The notes beneath the pieces are model-generated. The model had not been told where the DNA came from and did not search any database. It saw nothing but the letters and a program-made list of their open reading frames with translations. A stretch of 64,000 nucleotides of DNA, from the NCBI GenBank assembly GCA_029838195.1, contig JALGVJ010000006.1, positions 97,093-161,092 on the forward strand, read 5' to 3'. The position numbers were made by a program, and so were the translations under genes. The DNA comes from Promethearchaeota archaeon. GTDB lineage: Archaea > Asgardarchaeota > Lokiarchaeia > Sigyniarchaeales > SOKP01. Below, piece by piece: positions 36,753 through 46,135 of the stretch (within the stretch, counting starts at the first letter, position 1; every line of letters begins with the position of its first letter).

Positions 36753-37274
36753 TCATGGGTTTAAACGCTCCAATATCTTTTCCGTTATTTTCTTGAACAC
36801 GAGCTCCACGTTCTCGCCCGTCTTCGAAGATACTTTCACGTAATCAAACAAATTATATTGCTCCAAAAAAGAACGGGCATAATCATCATCTACCATGATT
36901 TCATCCACTAAATCTAACTTAGTCCCGACAAATAATATTGGTAAATTTGGATCATGTTTCCGACAAATGCTTACCCATTCGCCCAAATTATCCAATGTCA
37001 TCGGGCGCGTGAGATCGAACATGAGCAAGGCACCTTTCGCCCCCAAGACATAATTTTCTAATAAAAAGCGGAATCGCTCTTGTCCTCCAAAATCCCATAG
37101 CTGGAGGGTGCAGTTGGCATCGCCCATCTCTATTTCCTGGAGGAAAAATTCCACTCCTATTGTCATTTTCGTGTCTTGAACGAATGAATTCGTGACATAC
37201 CGGTGTAAAAGCGTGGTTTTTCCCACGCCACCTTCACCAGCTGTCAAAATCTTCAAAATAAATTTTTTGGGCAT
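36753..37274 (-). CDS. Ras/Rab-like small GTPase (WDFGGQ subtype)
   Basis: A 173-residue GTPase: GEGGVGKT (13-20), Thr38, WDFGGQ (60-65), TKLD (118-121) instead of NKxD, and VSSKTGENVE (G5). It belongs to the Asgard small GTPases whose switch II reads FGGQ, and is close in sequence to the protein at 37977. The replacement of the G4 Asn by Thr is typical of some Arf/Rag-like members and does not by itself abolish GTP binding. No lipid-modification site. Followed by the PIN gene. Confidence 0.93.
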   Translation of the reverse strand: MPKKFILKILTAGEGGVGKTTLLHRYVTNSFVQDTKMTIGVEFFLQEIEMGDANCTLQLWDFGGQERFRFLLENYVLGAKGALLMFDLTRPMTLDNLGEWVSICRKHDPNLPILFVGTKLDLVDEIMVDDDYARSFLEQYNLFDYVKVSSKTGENVELVFKKITEKILERLNP

Positions 37275-37976
37275 CAGTTAGAAAGAAATTTTATTTTCGA
37301 TTAAATTCTTTTTGATTATTCCTCTTGAAATAAATTTTAAATGGGAGCACGATATTATAATTTTTTTCTTTTTAAGAATATACATGCTTTTTCAAGATAT
37401 ATATGGAGAAATTTAAGATTATAATAAATCTTTTTTCATATTGATTTAATTCTTTATAAATTTATAATAAGGTTTGTCATTATAAATATATTCAATTAAT
37501 TAATTTCTTAATAAATGAACGAATCCTTCATATCATGCACGTATCGAAAAAGGTCAAGTGCGCTTTAGAGAGGCGATTTTTCTTTAGCTCAAAAGCCATT
37601 ATCCAACAGAAGAAAAAAATTCAAGTTGCGTGGGCTAAAAAATGATTCTATGTACGTCCCCTTGGAAAAAATTTAAAGCTAAAGCTATAATTCATTTATC
37701 CCATCATTAATAGGTAATAAATAGAGCTAACATTTCTCAACATGGTTTCTTTTGAAGAAAGATCTGAACATTAAATCTTGAGAAAAAATGATCATGATTC
37801 CTAATCTTACGATCCCCTCTAAAGAGCTCAAGAGAATGAAGAGTCAGCCCATTGGAGGGATAGTTATCAAAATATAAACATTTTTCTATTTTAACTTTTT
37901 TTTAGATATCATAATATACTCATTTTTATTTTTATTAAATTCATGAAAAATTCGACTCGTGAAATAGAAAAATATC
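37275..37976. other. Divergent promoter region between paralogous GTPases
   Basis: A 702-bp AT-rich spacer between two GTPase genes that read away from each other. No ORF of coding quality, tRNA or repeat is seen. It must carry both promoters; TATA-like stretches occur near 37305-37345 (minus side) and 37905-37920 (plus side). Confidence 0.45.
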
Positions 37977-38498
37977 ATGCCGAAACCGATCGTTCTTAAA
38001 ATAATCTTGGCGGGAGATGGAGGAACAGGAAAAACTACTCTGCTACATCGATATATTTCTTCAAAATTTATTGAAAACTTAAAAATGACCATTGGGGTTG
38101 AATTTTTCTTGCAAGAACTTATAATGAACGATAAAAACGTTGTATTGCAGATCTGGGACTTCGGAGGGCAGGATCGATTCCGTTTTCTGCTGGAAAAATA
38201 TGTATTGGGTGCAAAAGGTGCCTTGCTCATGTTCGATCTCACGCGTCCGATGACACTTGAAAGCATTGAGGATTGGGTTCGCATTTTACGAAAATATGAT
38301 TCGAATCTTCCCATAATATTTATAGGGTCAAAGTTAGATTTAATGGACAAGAGCATGATCGATGAGGAATATATTGATGATTTAAGGGAGCAATTTAAAT
38401 TATCCGATTATATCAAGGTATCCTCGAAAACGGGAGAGAACGTGGAACTTGCGTTCAAGAAATTAACTGAAAAGATAATATATCGTTTAGGAATTTAA
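37977..38498 (+). CDS. Ras/Rab-like small GTPase, paralogue of the 36753 protein
   Basis: A 173-residue GTPase of the same length as its divergent neighbour and similar in most positions: GDGGTGKT (13-20), Thr38, WDFGGQ (60-65), SKLD as G4, VSSKTGENVELAFKK as G5. The clear likeness, equal length and head-to-head arrangement indicate a duplication with inversion. It begins with ATGCCGAAACCG, and a TATA-like element lies upstream. The function is unknown; a regulatory GTPase is inferred from the family. Confidence 0.93.
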   Translation: MPKPIVLKIILAGDGGTGKTTLLHRYISSKFIENLKMTIGVEFFLQELIMNDKNVVLQIWDFGGQDRFRFLLEKYVLGAKGALLMFDLTRPMTLESIEDWVRILRKYDSNLPIIFIGSKLDLMDKSMIDEEYIDDLREQFKLSDYIKVSSKTGENVELAFKKLTEKIIYRLGI

Positions 38499-38695
38499 CA
38501 AAAAGGGGGATAAATTCCTTCTTTGGAAGGATATTAAAAGAAAGGTTTATCTTATTTTTGGATTTTTAGCAAGAAGCGTGTTTTAATGGGCAAAAGGTTT
38601 CTTGTTATTCAAGCATCATGGGGGAGGGGTATATATAAATTTATTATTGGGAGCAAATTATTATTAATAAAAACTCATGAAGAGAGGTTAAATTC

Positions 38696-39034
38696 ATGAA
38701 GAGAGTACATGAAAAAGATATTGAATATAGAAAGAAGACATCGGGCGTAAAATATCTCATGCGGGGGCCGAGCATCGATTGGGGAATCATTTTATTGAAG
38801 CCGGGGGAGTACATGGGGGGAAAACCTCACGGGCACAAGTACATTGATGAGACCTTTTATTTCGTGGAAGGTGATGGAGTTATGATCGTGGATGGAAAAG
38901 AATATCCGGCGCCCGAGGGCAGTGTTTTTCTGGTCGAGCCTGGGGAAATGCATGACATTCGAAATGATTCTTCTAAAGATATCAAGATCATTTTTATCAA
39001 GGGCGAATATCGACCGGATGATAAGATTGAATGA
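38696..39034 (+). CDS. Cupin domain protein
   Basis: A 112-residue cupin_2 protein. The first cupin motif reads KPHGHKYIDETFYFVEGDG with two His and a Glu as metal ligands, and the second reads EPGEMHDIRNDS with the last His. It is a single metal-binding beta-barrel. Such proteins act as isomerases, oxygenases or sensors of sugar and amino-acid derivatives; the specific role is not readable. It is followed by the aIF1A gene after 98 bp. Confidence 0.87.
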   Translation: MKRVHEKDIEYRKKTSGVKYLMRGPSIDWGIILLKPGEYMGGKPHGHKYIDETFYFVEGDGVMIVDGKEYPAPEGSVFLVEPGEMHDIRNDSSKDIKIIFIKGEYRPDDKIE

Positions 39035-39132
39035 TGAAGAAAGAGTGAATGATTGATGATTTAAAATGGAAGTTTGAAACCGGAAAAGGAATGATAAATA
39101 ATAAAATGTATCCATTCTTTTATTAAGATATC

Positions 39133-39495
39133 ATGCCAAAAAAGAAACGAAGAAAAGGAGCGGAAGAACCGGTAATTCGAAGGGTGAAGCTTCCTAACAG
39201 GAGCATTGGCGAAATGTTTGCCCGGGTGGTGGACATTTATGGCAACGACAGGATGCGCGTGTTTTGCGAGGATGGCAAGCATCGAATTGGCAGGATTCGG
39301 GGGAAGATAAAAAAACGGGTGTGGATTCGGAAAGGAGACTTGGTGATCGTTAATCCGTGGGAATTTGAAACCGAAACTGCCGATAAATTGGGAAAATGCG
39401 AGATCACGTGGCGATATCCCAATGCGGAGATCTCGTGGTTGGAACGGAATAATCGCATTCCGGAGATCTTGGATATCAATAACGTGCCTTTATGA
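39133..39495 (+). CDS. Translation initiation factor aIF1A
   Basis: A 120-residue protein: a basic N-terminal tail, then the OB fold with GEMFARVVDIYGNDRMRVFCEDG (S1-like RNA-binding core), RIGRIRGKIKKRVWIRKGDLVIVNPWEF and DKLGKCEITWRY, which is the aIF1A/eIF1A signature. It helps open the ribosomal A site and select the start codon. It lies on the same strand as, and 180 bp upstream of, the Spt5 gene, forming a small information-processing cluster. Confidence 0.95.
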   Translation: MPKKKRRKGAEEPVIRRVKLPNRSIGEMFARVVDIYGNDRMRVFCEDGKHRIGRIRGKIKKRVWIRKGDLVIVNPWEFETETADKLGKCEITWRYPNAEISWLERNNRIPEILDINNVPL

Positions 39496-39675
39496 AGAGG
39501 AGGGAGGCTTTTCGGCATTTTTCTTCCCATGAAATTATGAAAAAGGAAGAAACTTCAAGGAGCCCTTGAGAGAAGAAAAGCACAAATTTTATTATTTAGA
39601 ATTACCTATTATTACTTGATTCTTTTTTTATGAATTTTTAACCCATCCCAAATTCAAATAGGAAGTGTGAGAAAA

Positions 39676-40452
39676 ATGGATGACCCCCAAGAAAAGATGG
39701 ACCAAGAAGTAAGCGGAAGCACGGATCTCGATGACGATCTCCTCGGTCTGGATATAGAGGAGTCGGAAGAGATGACCACCTTGTTTGCTGTGCGTACCAC
39801 GATCAATCAAGAGAGTAATGTATTACGACAAATTTTTTACCGCTTTCGTATATTGGACGTGATTCCGGACATCCGAGCCATGCTCATTTCTCCGATGCTA
39901 CCGGGGTACGTGTTTTTTGAGGCACCCCAGAAACACGATGTACAAATCGCCGTGCAGGGGATCCCCCATATCAAGGGAAGAATTGTTCAAAATATTACCT
40001 TAGGAGAATTGAAACACGTTCTCTTGCCGAGAAGCGTGACGGAATTCATTTCCGTGGGAGATACTGTGGAAATTGTGAGCGGCGTGTTTGAAGGGGCAAG
40101 AGCTGTGGTTATGCGCATGCCTCATGACACATCAAGTAGCGAAGAAGTCGTCGTGAGGCTGCTTCAAGAAGAAACGCCCATTACTATTAAAATTCACGGC
40201 GATTATCTGAAACTCGTGGAAAAGAAACGAGAAGAAAAGAAAGTAGCAACAGCCCCTGCACCTGCTGAAAAACCAACGGTTCAGGCGACCGTTACCGATT
40301 TGGAGAAAGCCATCAGCTTCGATGACGATTTCGAATCCGAATACGCGGAAGAATATGGAGAGGAGCTGGAAGAAGAGTACGAAGAAGAGCTGGAATACGA
40401 GGAAGAAGAAGAGGAAGAAGAAGATGAATGGTCCAAATTCGATGGTTTTTAA
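39676..40452 (+). CDS. spt5: Transcription elongation factor Spt5 with acidic tails
   Basis: A 258-residue Spt5 from the ATG at 39676 (the GTG at 39667 is an alternative). An acidic N-terminal segment (about 1-35, DDDLLGLDIEESEEM) is followed by the NGN domain (TTLFAVRTTINQES...LLPGYVFFEA) and one KOW domain (FISVGDTVEIVSGVFEGARAVV). The C-terminal 70 residues are very acidic (Asp/Glu/Tyr, ending EDEWSKFDGF). Usual archaeal Spt5 is about 150 residues. Spt5 with Spt4 keeps RNA polymerase in its closed clamp form. An acidic N terminus is a feature of eukaryotic Spt5. Confidence 0.95.
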   Translation: MDDPQEKMDQEVSGSTDLDDDLLGLDIEESEEMTTLFAVRTTINQESNVLRQIFYRFRILDVIPDIRAMLISPMLPGYVFFEAPQKHDVQIAVQGIPHIKGRIVQNITLGELKHVLLPRSVTEFISVGDTVEIVSGVFEGARAVVMRMPHDTSSSEEVVVRLLQEETPITIKIHGDYLKLVEKKREEKKVATAPAPAEKPTVQATVTDLEKAISFDDDFESEYAEEYGEELEEEYEEELEYEEEEEEEEDEWSKFDGF

Positions 40453-40672
40453 ATTTTTTTTCATGAATTTTTTGATTTTTTTAGTCCATGTCTAATATAT
40501 CTCATGCCTTACCAGGATATATTAATTAGGCCGTTGCGGATCTATCCTCAAGTTTCAAATCTTTCCCCGACTAAAGAATGCGTACATTTTTATATTTAAA
40601 AGATCATTAAATTACTTGTATTAGTCAGAGTTCTTCCCTAATAACTAATTACCCTCCGAATGATTTTTTCCA

Positions 40673-41425
40673 ATGATTAAAAGCATTTTCATATTAAAAG
40701 GAAACACCGGAGAATTAATATTCTACAAGTCCTATGAGGAAATTTTCAATATCAATCTCACCGGTAGCTTCCTAAGTGCTATTTTCTCCTTTCTCAAGCA
40801 CTCCTTAAAAACCGAACAACTCTCGGAAATTGAGGTCGGCCCCTTCCGGTTCATCTTCGAAATCGAACGAATTAACAAAGATGAACTCATGTTCGCCATT
40901 TTTTGCGATCGAACGGACAACCTCGTCGAATTGCGCTCCCAACTAAAGCAAATTAAAGACCAATTCCTCAAAAAATTCGATATTAATGATTTAACCAATG
41001 ATTTTGACGGAGAAATTACCAAGTACTATGAATTTGAACACAACATCCACGATATTGTTGAAAAGAAAAAAGAATTGATCTCAAGAGAGATTGAAAAAGA
41101 ATTGATGGATGTTTTCAACGAACTCCACTCCTTCTCCAACATGGTCATCTCTTCCGCCCTTCTCACCCAAACTGGAAGAGTTATCGTCTCTTTCCTCCAT
41201 CCTTCCATCCTCTCCGAAATCATCCGCCTCCTCGAAGGACGCTTCATCTCCGGAAATTACAAGGTTAAAGAACTCATCTCTCTCGAAGATTTCGGCATCC
41301 TCTCCTTAAAAGGCATCGATGAAAATTACCTAGCCGTCATCATCTTCAAGAACAATTGCCCCTTCGAAACCAGCCTAATCATTACCAAGAAATTCACCCA
41401 ACGCCTCGAAAATATCATCCTTTAA
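40673..41425 (+). CDS. Longin-like plus roadblock-like two-domain protein
   Basis: A 250-residue protein. The N-terminal part has the longin-type pattern IKSIFILKGNTGELIFYKSY, then a helix SFLSAIFSFLKHSLK and strands EIEVGPFRFIFEIERI. The C-terminal part starts with a long helix (ISREIEKELMDVFNEL) and continues with strands NMVISSALLTQTGRVIVSFL, as in roadblock/LC7 domains. Both domain types regulate small GTPases in eukaryotes, and their combination is typical of Asgard proteins. A GTPase partner role is likely. Domain calls rest on pattern alone. Confidence 0.65.
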   Translation: MIKSIFILKGNTGELIFYKSYEEIFNINLTGSFLSAIFSFLKHSLKTEQLSEIEVGPFRFIFEIERINKDELMFAIFCDRTDNLVELRSQLKQIKDQFLKKFDINDLTNDFDGEITKYYEFEHNIHDIVEKKKELISREIEKELMDVFNELHSFSNMVISSALLTQTGRVIVSFLHPSILSEIIRLLEGRFISGNYKVKELISLEDFGILSLKGIDENYLAVIIFKNNCPFETSLIITKKFTQRLENIIL

Positions 41426-41966
41426 TGGAATCCCATTCCCAGCGCAATCAATGTCCGTATTAATCCTCGTTTTTTTATTACCCTATTTTCTTTCCACGCT
41501 TGATTAAAGACAATCTCCTTCCTCTCTTTTATTCCTTTTCATTTTCTTCTTTTCCCTTCATTTTCCTTCGTTTCCTTTTATTTCCATTCGATTTCCCATC
41601 ATTTCCATTGTCTTACCTTCCATTTTATTGCCCTTATTTCTCACGATAATTTGCCCAACTAATTTTCATTAGCCACCTGCTTTCTAAAAATCACACAATC
41701 TCTATATTAAATACACCCTTTCATTGACCCTCTCCCAACCTTTCGATCCCAACCTTTTCTAAAATTGCATGCACGCACGAAAAATTTCCCACATCTAGAT
41801 TGCAAAAATCCTTCATTTCTACCCCATTCTAACATCCCCATATGTTTTAATGCTAATCTCAGTACACCCCTTCATGAATGCCGATAAAAAAATTATTAAG
41901 AATTACCATGTTTCCCAAATTATAATTTATAATTTTATACATCAAATAAAAAAAAAGGAATTTCAA
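41426..41966. other. Intergenic region with a polypyrimidine tract
   Basis: The + strand from about 41515 to 41645 is made almost wholly of C and T, with repeated TTCCTT/TTTCC words. No gene is seen. The first 39 codons of the longer frame at 41850 (MLISVHPFMN...) show no similarity to the paralogue and are likely non-coding. Confidence 0.6.
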
Positions 41967-43274
41967 ATGTCAGAACCAGGAAAAAAAAGAAAATTTGTCA
42001 CCCAAGCCATTAATGACGAAATTCTCGAAAAATTAAGCCTAAAAAACCGCTATAACTTCCTTAATAATAACCTCATGTCAATTTTAACGCCCCAACAATT
42101 CAACTTCCTCAAATCCGTCCAGAAATTCTGCCTCCGCTATGAAAAAAAAAATAACATCACCCACGGGCCCGATGAGGACGTCTACAATTGGATTCCAGAC
42201 TTTGGAAAGGAAGGATATATCACCAGGGCTCATAACTTTGAAATGGTAGATGTCAACTATGACTATTGGGGCGCTTGCGCTGACTTCATGCGATACTTGG
42301 CCATCGACTTGTTCGATACGCAATTCGCGATGGGCTCCGGCGCTACCGTCCTCGCCATTAATCCTATATACGATCACCATGACAACGTGCCCGTGCGCCT
42401 TGAAGCGTTAAAAGAATTAGTCACAGGACAAGCCGCAGGATGCATTTTAATAACAGAGCCCGAGAGAGGGTCGGACGCCGTTCACCAATTAACTACTTGT
42501 ACTGAACAGGAAGATGGAAGCTTCATTCTAAATGGAGATAAAATCTTTAATACTAATGCACCTCGAGCCAAATGGGCCATCACTTATGCTACTGCAGAAA
42601 AAAACAATGGAAACATGATGGCTCAATTCCTCGTAAATACCTCCTGGGAAGGATGGAACTGCGAACGTGTTTTCATCCCATGGGTGCCCAAACTTTATCT
42701 TGGCAGGGAAAAATTGGTCAACCTTCGCGTGCCTAAAGAATACGTCCTTGGCGGTGTCGGGAAAGGGCGCGAACATCTCTTCGAAGGCCTAATTCCCGAG
42801 AGAATTGGAATAGCTGTAGGAGCCATTTCCCAATGCTGGGGCGCGCTCTCTCATGCCGTGATTTACGCAAACCTTCGGAAACAGTTTGACCAAGAAATCC
42901 TAAAATTTCAAGGTGTTGGCTTCACCTTAACCGATTTATGGGCTCGAACAACTAATTTGACCCTAGGCTTGCTCAAGTTCTGCGAAAGCTATGATGAAAA
43001 ATTTGAAAAATTCGGTGGCAAACTTCCTAAGAACATTTCCCAAGCCATGGTGGCTTCCGCAAGTCAATTCAAGTATCATACAACGAGTCTATCAAAAGAT
43101 GTCTGTTACGAATGTGCTAACCTAATGGGAGGTGCCGGGCTCTGCGACAATACCATGACTCATGATTACCTGAACATCTCAAGAATCCAAGAAATAGTCG
43201 GCGGCTCAAGGCAAATACAGCAATACATCATGAGCATGGCCTTGCGCACCTTATACAAAATGTCCGTAATGTAA
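41967..43274 (+). CDS. Acyl-CoA dehydrogenase (FAD)
   Basis: A 435-residue acyl-CoA dehydrogenase from the ATG at 41967 (MSEPGKKRKF), chosen because the paralogue at 44423 starts at the same point and because AAGGAA precedes it. Family features: LITEPERGSDAVHQLTT (FAD and substrate loop), QEDGSFILNGDKIFNTN, the helical C-terminal domain with KFQGVGFTLTDLWARTT and NLMGGAGLCDN, and IVGGSRQIQQYIMSMALR at the end. It oxidises an acyl-CoA to enoyl-CoA, passing electrons to ETF. No ETF gene is near. Substrate chain length is unknown. Confidence 0.93.
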   Translation: MSEPGKKRKFVTQAINDEILEKLSLKNRYNFLNNNLMSILTPQQFNFLKSVQKFCLRYEKKNNITHGPDEDVYNWIPDFGKEGYITRAHNFEMVDVNYDYWGACADFMRYLAIDLFDTQFAMGSGATVLAINPIYDHHDNVPVRLEALKELVTGQAAGCILITEPERGSDAVHQLTTCTEQEDGSFILNGDKIFNTNAPRAKWAITYATAEKNNGNMMAQFLVNTSWEGWNCERVFIPWVPKLYLGREKLVNLRVPKEYVLGGVGKGREHLFEGLIPERIGIAVGAISQCWGALSHAVIYANLRKQFDQEILKFQGVGFTLTDLWARTTNLTLGLLKFCESYDEKFEKFGGKLPKNISQAMVASASQFKYHTTSLSKDVCYECANLMGGAGLCDNTMTHDYLNISRIQEIVGGSRQIQQYIMSMALRTLYKMSVM

Positions 43275-43705
43275 TGGTGTGAACGTAGGAAAAAACATAT
43301 CTTAAAAAATTTATTCTTTTTTTTGTTCATTTCATTCCCCTTTTTTATCTTGAGGAATAGTATCGCTTAATTTTTTTTAGGCATTAGTAAAAAGGAATCG
43401 TGTTAATCATTTATTTTTGAGTGCAATTTCTTTGTAATCTTGTCGTATAGAATGAGATATAGTAGAGTTCTTTTAAAAATAAAAAATTTTTAATACGTGA
43501 GAGTTTTTCTACTTATTTTAAAAGAATTTTTTCAAGTCTCCTTGAGAAATCATATTAATCTGTTTAAAATTTATTTTTTAGAATGTTGCTTGAATGAAAA
43601 AATCATGATTTTCATAAAAATATTAAATCGTGCAAAAACCAAACAAGCTTCATTTGGAGAGAAAGGGAGTTAATTTGATACGATTTTCTTAAAATTTTTA
43701 AATTC
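43275..43705. other. Spacer between the acyl-CoA dehydrogenase genes
   Basis: AT-rich sequence with T-runs just after the first dehydrogenase (43315-43325, 43370-43380), likely its terminator. Nothing else recognised. Confidence 0.4.
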
Positions 43706-44290
43706 TTGATATCTCAAATCGGCAAGTTTATTCTGAATGATCTTACAAAAATATTAAAAGAAATGGATGATAGTTCTTTTTTTAAATTCGAGAGAAAAAA
43801 GCTTTTAATTTTATTATATGAGAATCAAAAAAAAAAGGAGATTTTTGCTTCTCTACAAAAAGAAGATAATGAGTTTTTAGCTTTAAATTGGGATGGTAAA
43901 ACTATCATCCATTAGGCAAAAACACTACTATTTAAGAAAAAAATTATTATTGGAGATTATAAAAAAAGACATTCTATTCATGTAAAATTAAGGATGTTTA
44001 TATGAGCCAAAGAGAAATGGACGAGTTGTTAATTTATTAAAAAATTGTAAAATACGATTCAGTGAAAAAAGGATTGAAGTACATGACCTAACATCAATGG
44101 ATTTATTTCAATGTTCAGGTCAGGTTAGCTTTTGATATATACCATGGATATTTTATAATTAAACATGTTCATGACATCCAGCTCGTGAAAAAACCACGGA
44201 TACAACGAGATTTGAACATTGGAAAAAGAAAAATTTAAGGGATGTGTTAAAAATTCTTAGGAAGGAAAAACCAAACTACCTCTTTTAAAA
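43706..44290 (+). pseudogene. Decayed gene of unknown family
   Basis: A 69-codon ORF (43706-43915, TTG start) ends at a TAG, but coding-like text continues: in the same frame after the stop (AKTLLFKKKIIIGDYKKRHS), then in another frame (GRVVNLLKNCKIRFSEKRIEVHDLTSMDL), then another (YHGYFIIKHVHDIQLVKKPRIQRDL) and DVLKILRKEKPNYLF. This looks like one gene broken by at least two frameshifts and several stops. I do not recognise the family. It sits between two convergent dehydrogenase paralogues. Confidence 0.45.
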
Positions 44291-44422
44291 TTTGAGAGTC
44301 AAGAGATTTTGTCCATCATGCCTTTTAGATTTAAAATTCTATATTCAATTAAAACCTTCAAAAAGAAAAATAAGATGCAATTTTAACGGAAAATAAAAAA
44401 AAAATAATTAAAGTTAAAGATT

Positions 44423-45730
44423 TTAAAATACACTCATTTTATAAAGATTTCTCAATGCCATGCTCATGATGTATTGCTGTATTTGCCTTGAGCCGCCGAC
44501 TATTTCTTGGATTCTTGAAATGTTCAAATAATCGTACATCAGAGTGTTGTCACACAAGCCTGCACCTCCCATTAGGTTAGCACATTCATAACAGACATCT
44601 TTTGACAGCTGAGTACAGACGTACTTGAATTGTGAGGCGCCTGCGACCATGGCTTGAGATATATTTTTTGGAATTTCACCACCGAATTTTTCTTTTTTCT
44701 CATCATAGCTTTCGCAAAATTTGAGCAATCCGAAGGTAAGAGCCGTGGTGCGAGCCCAATAATCCGCGAGTGAAAATCCTACGCCCTGGAATTTTAAAAT
44801 TTCTTGGTCAAACTGTTTTCTGAGGTTTACATAAATTCCTGCATGAGCTAAAGCCCCCCATGCTTCAGCTACACTCATCGCAGCAATGCAGATGCGTTCA
44901 GGCACGAGGCCCTCGAATAAGTGTTCTCGTCCTTTCCCGACACCGCCAAGGATATATTCTTTAGGCACGCGCACGTTTTTTAAGGTTTCTTTTCCGAGAT
45001 ATAATTTAGGTACCCAAGGAATGTTGACACGTTCCACGTGAAATCCTTCCCATGAAGTGTTGATGAGGAATTGAGCCATTTTATTGCCGTTATTCTGTTC
45101 AGCCGTTGCATAGCATATCACCCATTTAGATCTGGGAGCGTTCGTGTTATAAATTTTTACTCCATTTAACAAGAAGCTTCCATCTTCTTGTTCATCGCAG
45201 GTGGTCAATTGGTGGACGGCGTCCGACCCCCGTTCGGGTTCTGTTATTAAGATTGCACCAGGGGATTTTCCCGTTAAGAGTTCTTTTAGTGCTTCGAGGC
45301 GCACGGGCACGTTGTCATGGTGATCGTATATGGGATTAATGGCGAGGACGGTAGCGCCGCCTCCCATTGCGAATTGAGGGTCAAACATATCAATGGCAAG
45401 GTTTCGGACGAAATCCATGGCAAGCCCATATTCGGCATAATCCAAGTCGACGCATTTTCCATCGTGTTGGCGAGTTATATAGCCTTTTTCGCCGAAGGCG
45501 GGTACCCAGTCGTAGATATCCTCGTCCGGCCCGTGGGTGATTTTATTTTTTTTTTCGAAGCGGAGGCAGAATTTTTGGACTTCACGGAAGAAGGCATTTT
45601 GTTCCTTAGTGAGGAGGTTTCCGAGGTTGTTATTTACCCAGTTGTATCGATTTTTGAGGGAGAGTTTACCGAGGATTTCGTCGTTGATGGCTTGTACTTT
45701 AAATTTTCTCTTTTTTTCTTCGTTGGACAT
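44423..45730 (-). CDS. Acyl-CoA dehydrogenase (FAD), paralogue
   Basis: A 435-residue acyl-CoA dehydrogenase closely related along its whole length to the protein at 41967, with which it is convergent. It starts MSNEEKKRKFKVQAIND and shows the same motifs: ILITEPERGSDAVHQLTT, DGSFLLNGVKIYNTN, KFQGVGFSLADYWARTT, NLMGGAGLCDN and the IVGGSRQIQQYIMSMALR end. It should have the same reaction with a perhaps different acyl chain. Retention of two copies suggests different substrates or expression. The promoter side (above 45731) is polypurine on + (polypyrimidine on its own strand), as in the first copy. Confidence 0.93.
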   Translation of the reverse strand: MSNEEKKRKFKVQAINDEILGKLSLKNRYNWVNNNLGNLLTKEQNAFFREVQKFCLRFEKKNKITHGPDEDIYDWVPAFGEKGYITRQHDGKCVDLDYAEYGLAMDFVRNLAIDMFDPQFAMGGGATVLAINPIYDHHDNVPVRLEALKELLTGKSPGAILITEPERGSDAVHQLTTCDEQEDGSFLLNGVKIYNTNAPRSKWVICYATAEQNNGNKMAQFLINTSWEGFHVERVNIPWVPKLYLGKETLKNVRVPKEYILGGVGKGREHLFEGLVPERICIAAMSVAEAWGALAHAGIYVNLRKQFDQEILKFQGVGFSLADYWARTTALTFGLLKFCESYDEKKEKFGGEIPKNISQAMVAGASQFKYVCTQLSKDVCYECANLMGGAGLCDNTLMYDYLNISRIQEIVGGSRQIQQYIMSMALRNLYKMSVF

Positions 45731-46135
45731 TTAATTTTCCTTTCTTGTTTTTAATTTTTACCTGATGAATATATATTTTTATACATGTATGGAAATATAG
45801 ATTAATTTTTTAATTTAATTGAAATGGGAAAGAGTGGGGAATCATGGGATTGGGGTCCATGCATAGAAGGGGAGTGTAGGGGAGCGGACGAATTAACCAT
45901 GAAAAAGAGGTGATTAAAATTGGGAATAAAAGGGGGAAGAATAAGAGAGAGCAGAAAGCGCGAAGGAGCAATGTTAAAGATAATGAGGATTCAAGGGAAA
46001 AAAAAATAGAATAAAGGGGAAAAAAGAGAGATGGGAGCAGTAGATATGCTGGGAAGGAGGAGCTCAATAAATTAACGACCTAAGAACGAGGGTAAAGAAG
46101 AAAGCAAGGAAGCGAGAGCAAGGGAACATTGAAAC
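45731..46135. other. Intergenic region with a polypurine tract
   Basis: From about 45890 to 46130 the + strand is rich in A and G (runs such as GGGGGAAGAATAAGAGAGAG). Read on the minus strand this is a polypyrimidine tract upstream of the dehydrogenase gene at 44423-45730. No gene recognised. Confidence 0.55.

Noticed and set aside
40132..40464. 110-codon minus-strand ORF
   Set aside because: Antisense of the acidic Glu-rich tail of Spt5, giving a Phe/Leu-rich artefact.
44190..44225. tRNA-like GATTTGAAC text
   Set aside because: No acceptor, D or anticodon stems could be drawn around it; it is inside the decayed gene.
45317..45754. 145-codon + strand ORF
   Set aside because: Antisense shadow of the acyl-CoA dehydrogenase at 44423-45730; the paralogue shows the same shadow at 42084-42380 on the other strand.
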